In this document: piece by piece, positions 1 through 8,142 of the stretch | Numbering within the stretch: the stretch's first letter is position 1 | Layout of the letters: the number at the start of each line of letters is the position of its first letter | Assembly (NCBI GenBank): GCA_964628185.1 | Contig: CAZVLQ010000007.1 | Span: forward strand, 1 to 64,000 | Reading direction: 5' to 3' | DNA length: 64,000 nucleotides | Origin: CAZVLQ01 sp964628185 | GTDB taxonomy: Bacteria; Pseudomonadota; Zetaproteobacteria; Mariprofundales; Mariprofundaceae | Notes under the pieces: model-generated | Told to the model about the DNA's origin: nothing | The model's database searches: none | What the model saw: the letters and a program-made list of their open reading frames with translations, nothing else | Made by a program: the position numbers and the translations under genes

Positions 1-55
1 AGGACGCCGCCCTCTCACGGCGGAAACAGGGGTTCGACTCCCCTTGGGAGTACCA
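1..55 (+). tRNA. tRNA-Glu (anticodon CTC), 5' end cut off
   Basis: The window opens inside a tRNA. The anticodon arm has stem CCGCC/GGCGG around loop CTCTCAC, giving anticodon CTC (Glu). The T arm AGGGG-TTCGACT-CCCCT and an encoded CCA end at 53-55 follow. The D arm and 5' acceptor strand lie upstream of base 1. It sits about 40 bases before tRNA-Lys, so the two are probably co-transcribed. Confidence 0.9.
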
Positions 56-94
56 GCATCAGCATGGCCGGAGGACGGCCGTGATTCATTATAC

Positions 95-170
95 GGGCCG
101 GTAGCTCAGTAGGTAGAGCAGCAGACTTTTAATCTGCGGGTCGGCGGTTCGAGACCGCCCCGGCTCACCA
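95..170 (+). tRNA. tRNA-Lys (anticodon TTT)
   Basis: A complete 76-base cloverleaf is visible. Acceptor GGGCCGG pairs with CCGGCTC, the anticodon stem is GCAGA/TCTGC and the loop CTTTTAA gives anticodon TTT. The T arm carries GTTCGAGAC, and CCA is encoded at 168-170. It follows tRNA-Glu in the same orientation. Confidence 0.96.
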
Positions 171-372
171 TATAAAACAGGGGTTTACGCGATAGCATAG
201 GCCCTTTCTTTTTTCGTTATCGTTTTTTTGGTTCAATTATGGTTCACTCGCCTTGAAACGGGGGTGGCAAATGGACTCGATTACCAAGCCGTGGAGAACG
301 GGCAGAACGGGCCGGGTTTCCATATGATGGCCACCTATTGAAATAAGTATATTCCAAGCGTAGTATTTGGAT

Positions 373-1608
373 ATGACTTATATAAAAAGGAATCAGCAAC
401 ATACTGTTGACCGATTGTTAGACATTTTCCCGGTCGTTCTGATTGTGGGCGCACGCCAGGTTGGAAAAACCACTCTCGCTCACATGGTTCGACCGGACTG
501 GCGTTATTTTGATCTGGAACGCGGCAGCGACTTTGATTTTATTTCCAATGATTTCGATTTCTTTTTCCGTGAATACAGTAGCCATGTCATCATTGATGAA
601 GCGCAGGAATCGCCACAGTTATTCCGTGAGCTGCGCGGCGTAATCGATGCTGACCGTGGATGCAGGAACAGATTTATTCTGACCGGCTCCAGTTCTCCGG
701 ATATGCTTTCGGAAGTGTCCGATTCGCTTGCCGGGCGGGTTGGCATTGTTGAGCTTGGGGCTTGCAAGCGCAATGAACTGGCAGGCGAACCGTTATCTGA
801 TTTTTATCAGATATTCACAAATCCCTGCACCAAAGAAAGTCTTCAAATCCTGACAGGTCTGACTCATATCTCAAATGACGTACTCCCATCGGTTCTTAGT
901 GGAGGCTATCCCGAGCCGGTGCTGGATGAAAATGCAGGCGTGTTTTCTACATGGATGGAAAACTATTTCAAAACCTATGTAGCCCGTGATGTTCGCCGCT
1001 TGTTCCCTCGTATGGATATGATTAAATACCGGCGTTTTATCACAATGCTATCCAGCTTATCCGGGACTATGATCAATAAGGCTCAGCTTGGACGGGCAAT
1101 CAATGTTTCTGAAGTAACCATTCGTGATTATCTTGATATTGCACATCAGACATTGATATGGCGGAACATTCCATCCCATGCAGGCACTGCAACTCGCTCG
1201 ATAGTAAAAATGCAAAAAGGGATCTTGCGTGATACGGGACTGCTCAATTATTTGAGCAATATTCTCAGCAGGGAACAGTTGGTGCGTTCACCCCTGGTGG
1301 GACAAATTTTTGAATCCTTTGTCATCGAGGAAATTCTGAAAGGACTGAATGCCAGCGATATTGCCAGGTGGAACTACTCATACTATCGAACTCGCAACGG
1401 TGCGGAAATAGATTTAATTTTGGACGGAAGCTTTGGGCTTGTGCCTGTTGAGATTAAATTTGGCGTCACCACGCGATTAAAGCAGGTGGTCTCGCTATCC
1501 AGGTTTGTCCAGGACAATCATTTGCCATTCGGCATTGTCATCAACCAGGCCAGCGAAGTGAGGATGTTGAGTGATTCGATTGTGCAGGTTCCGGTCGGAG
1601 CAATCTGA
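373..1608 (+). CDS. ATP-binding protein, AAA+ / DUF4143 family
   Basis: About 411 residues. The N-terminal AAA+ domain has a Walker A motif GARQVGKTT near residues 27-35, a Walker B-like stretch HVIIDEAQ near 72-79 and a sensor-like LTGSSS. The C-terminal half matches the DUF4143 type, with a restriction-nuclease-like segment NGAEIDLILDG and VPVEIKFG near 340-365. Proteins of this family are widespread in accessory DNA and are often linked to toxin-antitoxin or defence functions, but the biochemical role is not established. ATG at 373 is taken as the start; an in-frame TTG lies two codons earlier, and neither has a clear ribosome-binding site. The gene looks more AT-rich than its neighbours and sits next to tRNA genes, which suggests it was acquired. 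Confidence 0.8.
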   Translation: MTYIKRNQQHTVDRLLDIFPVVLIVGARQVGKTTLAHMVRPDWRYFDLERGSDFDFISNDFDFFFREYSSHVIIDEAQESPQLFRELRGVIDADRGCRNRFILTGSSSPDMLSEVSDSLAGRVGIVELGACKRNELAGEPLSDFYQIFTNPCTKESLQILTGLTHISNDVLPSVLSGGYPEPVLDENAGVFSTWMENYFKTYVARDVRRLFPRMDMIKYRRFITMLSSLSGTMINKAQLGRAINVSEVTIRDYLDIAHQTLIWRNIPSHAGTATRSIVKMQKGILRDTGLLNYLSNILSREQLVRSPLVGQIFESFVIEEILKGLNASDIARWNYSYYRTRNGAEIDLILDGSFGLVPVEIKFGVTTRLKQVVSLSRFVQDNHLPFGIVINQASEVRMLSDSIVQVPVGAI

Positions 1609-1640
1609 TACTGTAAAGAGGTCGTCAACGCCGGAAAAGA

Positions 1641-1674
1641 AAAGAGCCGGCCCGGGGGGGTGGGCCAGCTCTTT
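1641..1674. terminator. Bidirectional terminator between convergent genes
   Basis: The arms AAAGAGCCGGCCC and GGGCCAGCTCTTT form a long stem with one mismatch around a G-rich loop. The A-rich left edge and T-rich right edge let it serve both strands. It lies between the stop of the ATPase gene and the stop of the leftward porin gene. Confidence 0.8.
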
Positions 1675-1696
1675 ATTCTGTTGCCTTACGGAATGG

Positions 1697-3037
1697 CTAG
1701 AACTTGAAATCCACCATGCCATAGCCCCAGTTTGAGTCCAGGGTGCTGGTGCCGCCAACGCCGGCGTTAACCGTGCCGTTGCCAAAGAAATGGCCGTAGC
1801 CAATCGCCAACATGGTATGCTTGGCCAGCGGATACTTGAAGTGGGTATCGATTTCCTGGCCGAGGTTCTTCGAGGCTGATGCCGAGTCAGTCCTGTTCTT
1901 CCTTGCACTCAGGAACTGGTGCAGGTGGACGATGAACTTCATTTTCGCCGTCGGCTTGAGCCACATCTTGACGGCGATATCCTGCAGGCCCTGGGTGGGG
2001 ATGTTCAGGAACTTGTCCATATGGCCGTAGTAGGCGTGGTTGGTGGCATACGGCGTGGTGAAGGTATGTTTCGTTAAGTCGGTTGTATCCGTATCGCCGG
2101 AGAGGAAGTCATACCACCCCTTGATGCCGAAGCCGTGCATGATGTTAAACTTGGTGGCCAGTGAGGCGGTCAGCATATAAGCCTTGATGTCCTCGGTAGC
2201 ACTTACATCGCCAAATTCGTAGGCGCCGTCGAAACGGACGCGCCATGTTTGTCCCAGCGCATTGAAATGCTTGAGCAGGTAGCCGCCCGCATACTCGATA
2301 TTGTCGGCCTGGTCGGGTGTTAAATCCTTCCCGGCGCCCGTGCGTGAGGGATTGAGCGCATAGTAAAAATACTGGGTGATGCGGTCGCCCTTGCCGCCGA
2401 GTTTGTAGGTGAGGCGCTCACCGGCGAAGCTTGATTCAAACTGGGCCTGGTCGGAGAGGGTGCTGGCGAGTGTCGGGTGGGTGTTGATGGCCACCGTTTT
2501 GGCATAGAAGGCGGTCAGGCTCAGGTTCTTGATAAACTGGCCGAGATTAATGTCGCCGCGGGCGGCATCGAAGGTCTGGGCCTGCTGAATCCATCCGATG
2601 TTGCCGATCAGCCGGTGCTGGTCGAAGATCATCTCCTGGCGGCCGAGGCGCAGATGAATGCCGCTGTTCAGCACATTGCCGAGGTCAATATAGGCCTGAT
2701 GCATATCCAGACCGCTGGCGGACACGCTGGTGCCGGTCTGGGTAATGGACGGTGGCTTCGTAGTCGCGGTTTCACCGCCGGCGGTGCGTACGTCCTGGAG
2801 CTGGATGAAGGCGGACGTGTCGGAATCCACGATGGCCTTGACGCCGAGGCGCGTACGCATGGTCGTGAAGCTCTTGTGTTGGTTCTTGGCCGCTCCCACG
2901 GCGCCGTTCGTGGCCAGTTCGGTGCGCGGGCGGACCTCGCCGCTGAATTTGAAATCTATTGCCTGCGCGAACTGGCCGAAAAGAAAGACAGCCGCCACAA
3001 GCAGCAGTCCCTGATATAAATGCTTCCTGATATACAT
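1697..3037 (-). CDS. Outer-membrane porin, alginate-export-like beta-barrel
   Basis: A 446-residue protein with a clear signal peptide (YQGLLLVAAVFLFGQFAQA, about residues 8-26) followed by a long run of alternating beta-strand-like segments. It ends GYGMVDFKF, with the terminal aromatic residue typical of outer-membrane barrels. The N-terminal pattern FSGEVRPRTEL and LRLGRQEMIFDQHRLIG match the alginate-export/porin family (Alginate_exp). Substrate is unknown; members of this family are often annotated as general or solute-specific porins. The ATG at 3037 has an AGGAGG ribosome-binding site eight bases upstream. It is divergent from nirS and shares a 480-base control region with it, so it may be co-regulated with nitrite respiration (inference). 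Confidence 0.75.
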   Translation of the reverse strand: MYIRKHLYQGLLLVAAVFLFGQFAQAIDFKFSGEVRPRTELATNGAVGAAKNQHKSFTTMRTRLGVKAIVDSDTSAFIQLQDVRTAGGETATTKPPSITQTGTSVSASGLDMHQAYIDLGNVLNSGIHLRLGRQEMIFDQHRLIGNIGWIQQAQTFDAARGDINLGQFIKNLSLTAFYAKTVAINTHPTLASTLSDQAQFESSFAGERLTYKLGGKGDRITQYFYYALNPSRTGAGKDLTPDQADNIEYAGGYLLKHFNALGQTWRVRFDGAYEFGDVSATEDIKAYMLTASLATKFNIMHGFGIKGWYDFLSGDTDTTDLTKHTFTTPYATNHAYYGHMDKFLNIPTQGLQDIAVKMWLKPTAKMKFIVHLHQFLSARKNRTDSASASKNLGQEIDTHFKYPLAKHTMLAIGYGHFFGNGTVNAGVGGTSTLDSNWGYGMVDFKF

Positions 3038-3516
3038 GAAAAAACCTCCTCTCTATAATTCCGCGTATGCGGACGGTTCTAATTGATACAGACTTCTGAC
3101 TTGCGTCGTCCGGCACAGAAGTGCCGGGAACCAGCTCGAAAAGCATGTTTATTTCAATCGATATCACAAACTGCGCTTTCTCACCAATTCGGCTGGAATC
3201 TGAAAATTCCGGAGGTATGTTGCCTTGATTTATGTCAAGGTGTTGCAAAAAGCCACACCATGAGTCTGCCGGGTAAATATCTCTGCCGTTCCTGTTTCGG
3301 GCCGAAGGGCGTATACGGCATTGAATGTAATATTGATTGTAATGTAATAGTTAACGGGCGCACGTTACGTATACGTAGATGTACGTAGAGAATCGGCGGA
3401 TGTTGGACGAATTGATCAATATCAAGGAAACAGTGCTTTCACCTCCTATATCTTCGCCGCCGGGATGGGGAACCATTCCACTTTTGTCTATAACGAGAGG
3501 AGGTTTAAAAACCATT
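3038..3516. other. Long divergent control region between porin and nirS
   Basis: No gene is supported in these 479 bases. The stretch holds the porin ribosome-binding site at 3045-3050, the DNR/FNR-like box at 3223-3240, an AT-rich section with three TGTAAT/TAAT repeats around 3325-3350, a perfect 12-base palindrome TACGTATACGTA at 3366-3377, and the nirS ribosome-binding site AGGAGG at 3498-3503. An open frame extends nirS upstream to an ATG at 3379, but the codons before 3517 do not look like protein. Confidence 0.7.
3223..3240 (+). promoter_or_regulatory. DNR/FNR-type binding site upstream of nirS
   Basis: The site is an 18-base inverted repeat CCTTGATTTATGTCAAGG. Its core TTGAT-N4-GTCAA closely resembles the sites bound by NO-sensing Dnr/Nnr regulators and FNR (consensus TTGAT-N4-ATCAA) at nirS promoters in denitrifiers. 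Its centre is about 285 bases before the nirS ATG. If it acts at about -41, transcription would start near 3273 and give a leader of about 245 bases. Confidence 0.75.
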
Positions 3517-5208
3517 ATGATAAATCGATTTATGGCAATAATCGCCGTATTGGGTCTGGCTATTTTTACAGCAGGGCCTGCCTATGCGGCTCATACGGCA
3601 ACAGGGAAAAAGGCCGGCGAGAAGTATGAGGCCGGCGGGACCCAGGTGGCCGTGCCTGCCACGCCGGCGGTGCCGCCGATGACCAACGCAGAGTTTGAAA
3701 CCGGCAAGCGCATCTTCTTCCAGCGCTGCGCCGGCTGCCACGGCGTGCTGCGCAAGGGCGCTACAGGCAAGCCGCTGACCACGGATATCACCTTGCAGCG
3801 TGGTACCGAAACCCTGGTGGCCACGATCACCTACGGCACCACCGGTGGCATGCCATCCTGGGAAGGCACGCTGACACCGAAACAGATCAACATTATGGCG
3901 CGCTACATCCAGCATACGCCGCCGCAACCACCCGAGTTTGGCATGAAGCAGATCAGGGCTTCCTGGAAGGTTAAAGTGCCGGTCAGCAAGCGTCCGAAGA
4001 AAAAGATGAATAATCTTAATCTGCAAAACATCTTTTCCGTCACCCTCAGGGATGCCGGCGAAGTGGCCCTGATTGATGGTGATTCCAAGAAGATTATCAC
4101 CATTATCCATTCCGGCTATGCCGTGCACATTTCGCGGGTTTCCGCCTCCGGGCGTTACCTGTTCATTGTCGGCCGAGACGCCAGGGTCGTGCTTGTGGAT
4201 CTATGGATGAAGGTTCCGACAGAGGTAGCCGAGATCAAGATGGGCATGGAAGCGCGATCGGTGGAGACTTCGAAGTACAAGGGCTATATGGATAAATATG
4301 CCATCGGAGGATGCTACTGGCCGCCGCAATTTCTGATCATGAAGGGCGATACCCTGGAGCCCCTGCGCCTTGAAAACACCCGCGGCACGACCGTGGACGG
4401 CGAGTATCATCCCGAGGTTCGCGTCGCGGCCATCGTTGCTTCGCACTTCCATCCGGAATTCATTGTCAATGCCAAGGAATCCGGCAAGGTACTGCTTGTC
4501 GATTATTCCAATATTAATGCGTTGAGGGTGACCAGCATCAAGGCCGACAAGTTCCTGCATGACGGCGGCTGGGAGCGCACCCAGCGTTACTTTATGGATG
4601 CGGCCAACAAGTCCAACATCATTGATGTTGTTGACTCCAAGCGCGACAGGCTGACGGCCCGGGTTAAGGTCGGCAAGATTCCTCATCCCGGTCGTGGCGC
4701 CAACTTCATCGATCCCAAGTATGGTCCCGTCTGGGCCACCGGGCATATCGGTGATGACTGGGTCGCCTTGATCGGCACCGATCCCAAGAAGCACAAGGCC
4801 AACGCCTGGAAGGTGGTGCGTCACCTGGATGTAGAGGGCAGTGGCAATCTGTTCGTCAAGACCCATCCAAACTCACATCACCTGTGGGTGGATCAGCCGC
4901 TCAATCCGGATGCGGAAACCTATGGCTCGATCCTGGTGTTTGACATCAATCACCTTGACAAGGGCTACAAGATCATCAATGTGGCCAAGCTGGCCGGGGT
5001 CAAGGGCACGCCACGCGTGGTGGAGCCGGAGTACAACAAGGCCGGTGACGAGGTATGGCTGTCCGTATGGAACAAGCCGACGATGCAGTCCGCTATCGTG
5101 GTCATGGATGACAAGACGCTGAAGGTCAAGGCGGTCATCAAAGACAAGAGGCTGGTGACGACGACAGGCAAGTTCAACCTGTACAATACGCAAGAGGATA
5201 TCTACTAG
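3517..5208 (+). CDS. nirS: Cytochrome cd1 nitrite reductase NirS
   Basis: NirS reduces nitrite to nitric oxide in the periplasm and carries haem c and haem d1. The 563-residue protein starts with a signal peptide ending about PAYA (residues 21-24). Next comes a cytochrome c domain with the haem site CAGCH (Cys71, Cys74, His75). The remaining 400 residues are the eight-bladed d1 propeller, with recognisable conserved stretches such as GGCYWPPQFLIMKGDTLEPL, HFHPEFIVN, HDGGWERTQRYFM and HPGRGANF. ATG 3517 was chosen because AGGAGG lies just upstream and the signal peptide begins there; earlier in-frame codons look non-coding. The gene is followed by a strong terminator, so it can be expressed at a different level from the haem d1 genes that follow. 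Confidence 0.97.
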   Translation: MINRFMAIIAVLGLAIFTAGPAYAAHTATGKKAGEKYEAGGTQVAVPATPAVPPMTNAEFETGKRIFFQRCAGCHGVLRKGATGKPLTTDITLQRGTETLVATITYGTTGGMPSWEGTLTPKQINIMARYIQHTPPQPPEFGMKQIRASWKVKVPVSKRPKKKMNNLNLQNIFSVTLRDAGEVALIDGDSKKIITIIHSGYAVHISRVSASGRYLFIVGRDARVVLVDLWMKVPTEVAEIKMGMEARSVETSKYKGYMDKYAIGGCYWPPQFLIMKGDTLEPLRLENTRGTTVDGEYHPEVRVAAIVASHFHPEFIVNAKESGKVLLVDYSNINALRVTSIKADKFLHDGGWERTQRYFMDAANKSNIIDVVDSKRDRLTARVKVGKIPHPGRGANFIDPKYGPVWATGHIGDDWVALIGTDPKKHKANAWKVVRHLDVEGSGNLFVKTHPNSHHLWVDQPLNPDAETYGSILVFDINHLDKGYKIINVAKLAGVKGTPRVVEPEYNKAGDEVWLSVWNKPTMQSAIVVMDDKTLKVKAVIKDKRLVTTTGKFNLYNTQEDIY

Positions 5209-5225
5209 GTTGATCAAAATAAGCG

Positions 5226-5258
5226 GCGGGGGAGGAACCCCTCCCCCGCTGTTTTTTT
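5226..5258 (+). terminator. Rho-independent terminator after nirS
   Basis: A perfect 10-base stem, GCGGGGGAGG with CCTCCCCCGC, closes on the loop AACC and is followed by TGTTTTTTT. It lies 18 bases after the nirS stop and should end most nirS transcripts before nirE. Confidence 0.92.
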
Positions 5259-5272
5259 GGGCTGGAGCTCAT

Positions 5273-5317
5273 TTGGATTATTTGTGCCGCAATCATCACC
5301 CGTCATGAATAATCCAA
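5273..5317. repeat. Spaced inverted repeat upstream of nirE
   Basis: TTGGATTATT (5273-5282) is repeated as its exact complement AATAATCCAA (5308-5317) with 25 bases between. The arms end about 20 bases before a likely -10 element. It could be an operator or an RNA hairpin; no known regulator motif was recognised. Confidence 0.5.
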
Positions 5318-5335
5318 GTTAATTCCTTGCAAGAG

Positions 5336-5344
5336 TGATATAAC
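5336..5344 (+). promoter_or_regulatory. Extended -10 promoter of the nirE cluster
   Basis: TGA-TATAAC fits an extended -10 (TGn-TATAAT) and would start transcription about 25 bases before the nirE ATG. No good -35 is seen at the usual distance, which is common for extended -10 or activator-dependent promoters. It lies downstream of the nirS terminator. Confidence 0.5.
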
Positions 5345-5373
5345 CGGATGTAAAATAAGCTCAGGGGGGCAAC

Positions 5374-6183
5374 ATGAACCAATCACCGCATGTCTACCTT
5401 GTCGGAGCCGGTCCTGGAGATCCGGATTTGTTAACAGTCAAGGCCCTGCGATTGATTCGTGAGGCGGATGTCGTGGTGTATGACCGCCTGGTCTCTCCCG
5501 GAATTCTGGATTTGATTCCCGCAGGTGCAGCCAGATTCTATGTTGGCAAATCCTCCGGTCATCACCATATGACCCAGGATGAAATCAACCATCTTCTGGT
5601 CAGCCTGGCCCACGCAGGGAAAAGAAGGATTATCCGCCTGAAAGGCGGCGATCCGTTGATTTTTGGCAGGGGTAGCGAAGAGGCAAGCTATCTGGTAGCG
5701 CACGGCATTGCCTTCAGCGTCGTGCCCGGAGTGACGTCAGCAGCGGCCTGCAGCGCCTATGCCGGTATACCCCTGACGCATCGTGGCCTTTCCACCGGGG
5801 TTCGAATCGTGACCGGCCATTGCCAGAAAAACCGTCCCCTGAATCTCAACTGGGCCAGCCTTGCTGATCCCGATACCACGCTGGTGGTATACATGGGTCT
5901 TGGTCATATTGATGAAATCAGCCGTAATCTTATCAAGGCCGGCCTGCCGGGTGATACCCCGGCAGCTCTTATTGAGAATGGAACAAAGCAAAACCAGAGG
6001 CGCTGCCTTGATACCCTGGCAGGTCTTCCGGCACACGTCCGAAGGCTTGAATTTCAGACGCCTTCGCTCATTATTGTCGGTCATGTCGTTTCTCTTGCAA
6101 ATGAACTGGACTGGCTACAGGCGCTGGCCAATGAAAAGATATCCGGAGAACAACTCAGACAATCCGCCAATGCCGAGGCCTGA
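5374..6183 (+). CDS. nirE: Uroporphyrinogen-III C-methyltransferase (NirE/CobA type)
   Basis: The enzyme transfers two methyl groups from SAM to uroporphyrinogen III, making precorrin-2 for siroheme and haem d1. The 269-residue length is typical of a stand-alone SUMT. Motifs visible are VYLVGAGPGDPDLLT (residues 8-22), VYDRLV, RLKGGDP, VVPGVTSA and GIPLTHR, all conserved in the family. A GGGGGG ribosome-binding site precedes the ATG. Its position at the head of the haem d1 gene run supports nirE rather than a siroheme-dedicated cobA, although one copy could serve both pathways. Confidence 0.92.
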   Translation: MNQSPHVYLVGAGPGDPDLLTVKALRLIREADVVVYDRLVSPGILDLIPAGAARFYVGKSSGHHHMTQDEINHLLVSLAHAGKRRIIRLKGGDPLIFGRGSEEASYLVAHGIAFSVVPGVTSAAACSAYAGIPLTHRGLSTGVRIVTGHCQKNRPLNLNWASLADPDTTLVVYMGLGHIDEISRNLIKAGLPGDTPAALIENGTKQNQRRCLDTLAGLPAHVRRLEFQTPSLIIVGHVVSLANELDWLQALANEKISGEQLRQSANAEA

Positions 6184-6505
6184 TCTGGCTCTTGTTGGTA
6201 TCCTTGCCATTCTTTTTGCGCCTTACTCCGCTTTTGCGGGGAGCACTCTAACCCCGGTCCGAAAAACCGAGCTGATCCACCTGCTGAAGAATGATTGCGG
6301 TTCCTGCCACGGGATTACACTGAAAGGGAGCCTGGGGCCTTCCCTGCTACCTGAGGCTATGGCGAAAAGGAACCCGGGTGAATTGCGGGCCATTATTCTT
6401 GACGGCGTCCCCGGCACCCCGATGCCCGCATGGCGCGGACAGTTCAGTGAAGCTGACGTCAACTTCCTGGTGAATTTGCTCCAGCATGGCGTGCCCCGTG
6501 AATAA
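6170..6505 (+). CDS. nirC: NirC-like periplasmic c-type cytochrome
   Basis: A small cytochrome c of 111 residues with a hydrophobic leader (LALVGILAILFAPYSAFA) and one haem site CGSCH (Cys43, Cys46, His47). A later GTPMPAW supplies the usual Met ligand region. In denitrifiers NirC is thought to pass electrons in haem d1 assembly or to NirS. The ATG at 6170 overlaps the end of nirE by 14 bases; an in-frame ATG at 6131 would add 13 residues and is a possible alternative. No separate nirM-type donor gene is present in this cluster. Confidence 0.82.
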   Translation: MPRPDLALVGILAILFAPYSAFAGSTLTPVRKTELIHLLKNDCGSCHGITLKGSLGPSLLPEAMAKRNPGELRAIILDGVPGTPMPAWRGQFSEADVNFLVNLLQHGVPRE

Positions 6506-7676
6506 GTATCGTTATATATTTGGTTGCATCCTGCTGTTCGCAGTCGTCTGCCTGCCGTCCGTTGCTCAGGCGGCGCTGCGCGGTAGCGGCGATCTCGGTA
6601 TTATTATTGAACGTACGACGGGCGAGGTGTTGATCGTCGAAACGACGCATCAGACGATCCTGGGCAAGGTTGGGGGCCTGGGCGACCTGTCCCATGCCAC
6701 GGCGGTGTTCTCGCGCGATGAGCGCTATGCCTATGTATTCGGCCGGGACGGCGGGTTGTCCAAAATCGACCTGCTGAAAGGACGGCTGGTCAAGCGGGTT
6801 ATGCAGTCCGGCAACAGCATTGGCGGGGCGATTTCACAGGATGGGCGCCTGATCGCCGCATCCAACTATACTCCCGGCGGTGTAAAAATATTTGATGCCG
6901 ACACGCTGGCATTGGTGGCTGATATTCCCGCATTCTATGGGGATCAGGGCAAGCGCTCCAAGGTGATCGGTCTGGTGGATGCACCGGGGCGGCGTTTTGT
7001 ATTTACCCTGTACGATGCAGGAGAAATCTGGGTTGCGGATATGCACGGGGCCATCATCAGAAAATACAGGCATATCGGCAAGCTTCCCTATGATGGTCTG
7101 ATTACGCCGGACGGCCGATACTATATCGCCGGTCTCTTTGGTGAAGACGGTATGGCATTGCTTGATTTGTGGCATCTGGATGCCGGTATCAAAAGAATCC
7201 TGCCCCACTACGGACGGGGCGAGAAGAAACTTCCCGTGTACAAGATGCCGCATCTGGAGGGTTGGACCAAGGCTGGAAATGAACTGTTCGTACCTGCTGT
7301 CGGGCATCATGAGGTGCTTGTCATCAACGCCAACACATGGCGCGAAGTCGGGCGCATTCCGGTGTACGGGCAGCCGATCTTTGTTATGGCGCGACCTGAC
7401 GGTCGGCAGGTGTGGGTGAATTTCGCCCATCCGCTGAATGATACCGTACAGATCATTGATGTTCCCAGCCATCACATCATTAAAACCCTGAAGCCCGGCA
7501 AGGCGATTCTTCATATGGAATTTACACCACGCGGTGAGCAGGTGTGGATTTCCGCGCGTGATTCCAACCGGGTGGATATCTACGATACCGCCAGTATGGC
7601 ACTGGTTAAAACCCTCCCCGCGGTTGCGCCCAGCGGTATTTTCTTTACCGCACGCGCCCATAAAACCGGTCTCTGA
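6486..7676 (+). CDS. nirF: NirF, haem d1 biosynthesis propeller protein
   Basis: NirF is a periplasmic beta-propeller protein that acts late in haem d1 synthesis; it binds precursor and has been linked to a dehydrogenation step. The protein has an N-terminal export signal (YIFGCILLFAVVCLPSVAQA) and repeated propeller segments such as AYVFGRDGGLSKIDLLKG, related to the NirS d1 domain. Length, about 392-396 residues, fits the family. The start is either ATG 6486 or GTG 6498; GTG 6498 gives MNKYRYIFG, a cleaner signal peptide, but neither has a strong ribosome-binding site. It overlaps the end of nirC. Confidence 0.92.
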   Translation: MACPVNKYRYIFGCILLFAVVCLPSVAQAALRGSGDLGIIIERTTGEVLIVETTHQTILGKVGGLGDLSHATAVFSRDERYAYVFGRDGGLSKIDLLKGRLVKRVMQSGNSIGGAISQDGRLIAASNYTPGGVKIFDADTLALVADIPAFYGDQGKRSKVIGLVDAPGRRFVFTLYDAGEIWVADMHGAIIRKYRHIGKLPYDGLITPDGRYYIAGLFGEDGMALLDLWHLDAGIKRILPHYGRGEKKLPVYKMPHLEGWTKAGNELFVPAVGHHEVLVINANTWREVGRIPVYGQPIFVMARPDGRQVWVNFAHPLNDTVQIIDVPSHHIIKTLKPGKAILHMEFTPRGEQVWISARDSNRVDIYDTASMALVKTLPAVAPSGIFFTARAHKTGL

Positions 7677-7677
7677 T

Positions 7678-8142
7678 ATGAGTGCTCCTGACGTGAACAG
7701 CCTGCAGAAACGCCTGATTGACGCCTATCAGCGCGGTATGCCTGTTTCACCCACACCCTATGCCGATATGGCCGTTTGCCTGGGGGTGGGTGAGAATGAA
7801 ATTCTTTCCGCCCTGAAATTACTCACTGATTCCGGAGTGGCAAGTCGGATCGGACCTGTATTCCGTTCCGGTTCGGTCGGCGTAAGTACGCTCGCCGCCA
7901 TGCAGGTGCCACAGGCCCGGCTGGAGGATGTGGCGGCGCTGGTCAACAGCTATCGGGAGGTAAATCACAACTACGAGCGCGAGCATCGCCTCAACCTGTG
8001 GTTTGTCATTACGGCAGATACGGAAAAACGCCTGCAGGAAATACTGAATGGCATTGAAGACAGCACTGCGCTTCCGGTCATCTCTCTTCCGATGCAGGCA
8101 TCTTATCATATTGATCTGGGATTCGACCTGCAATGGGACTGA
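7678..8142 (+). CDS. nirD: Siroheme decarboxylase subunit NirD (Lrp/AsnC-like)
   Basis: This 154-residue protein is one of four paralogous Lrp/AsnC-fold proteins in a row. NirDLGH proteins decarboxylate siroheme to didecarboxysiroheme on the way to haem d1. An N-terminal winged-helix-like part (LQKRLIDAYQRGMPVSPTPYADMAVCLG) is followed by the effector-like domain with the shared stretch HNYEREHRLNLWFV, near residues 99-112. Length and HNYE motif group it with NirG, not with NirL/NirH. It starts one base after the nirF stop. Confidence 0.9.
   Translation: MSAPDVNSLQKRLIDAYQRGMPVSPTPYADMAVCLGVGENEILSALKLLTDSGVASRIGPVFRSGSVGVSTLAAMQVPQARLEDVAALVNSYREVNHNYEREHRLNLWFVITADTEKRLQEILNGIEDSTALPVISLPMQASYHIDLGFDLQWD

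Noticed and set aside
2477..3019. 180-residue plus-strand frame over the porin gene
   Set aside because: Fully antisense to the porin and without conserved motifs.
3379..3516. 46-residue N-terminal extension of NirS
   Set aside because: The extension starts in a palindromic region, has no ribosome-binding site and pushes the signal peptide inside; ATG 3517 has AGGAGG.
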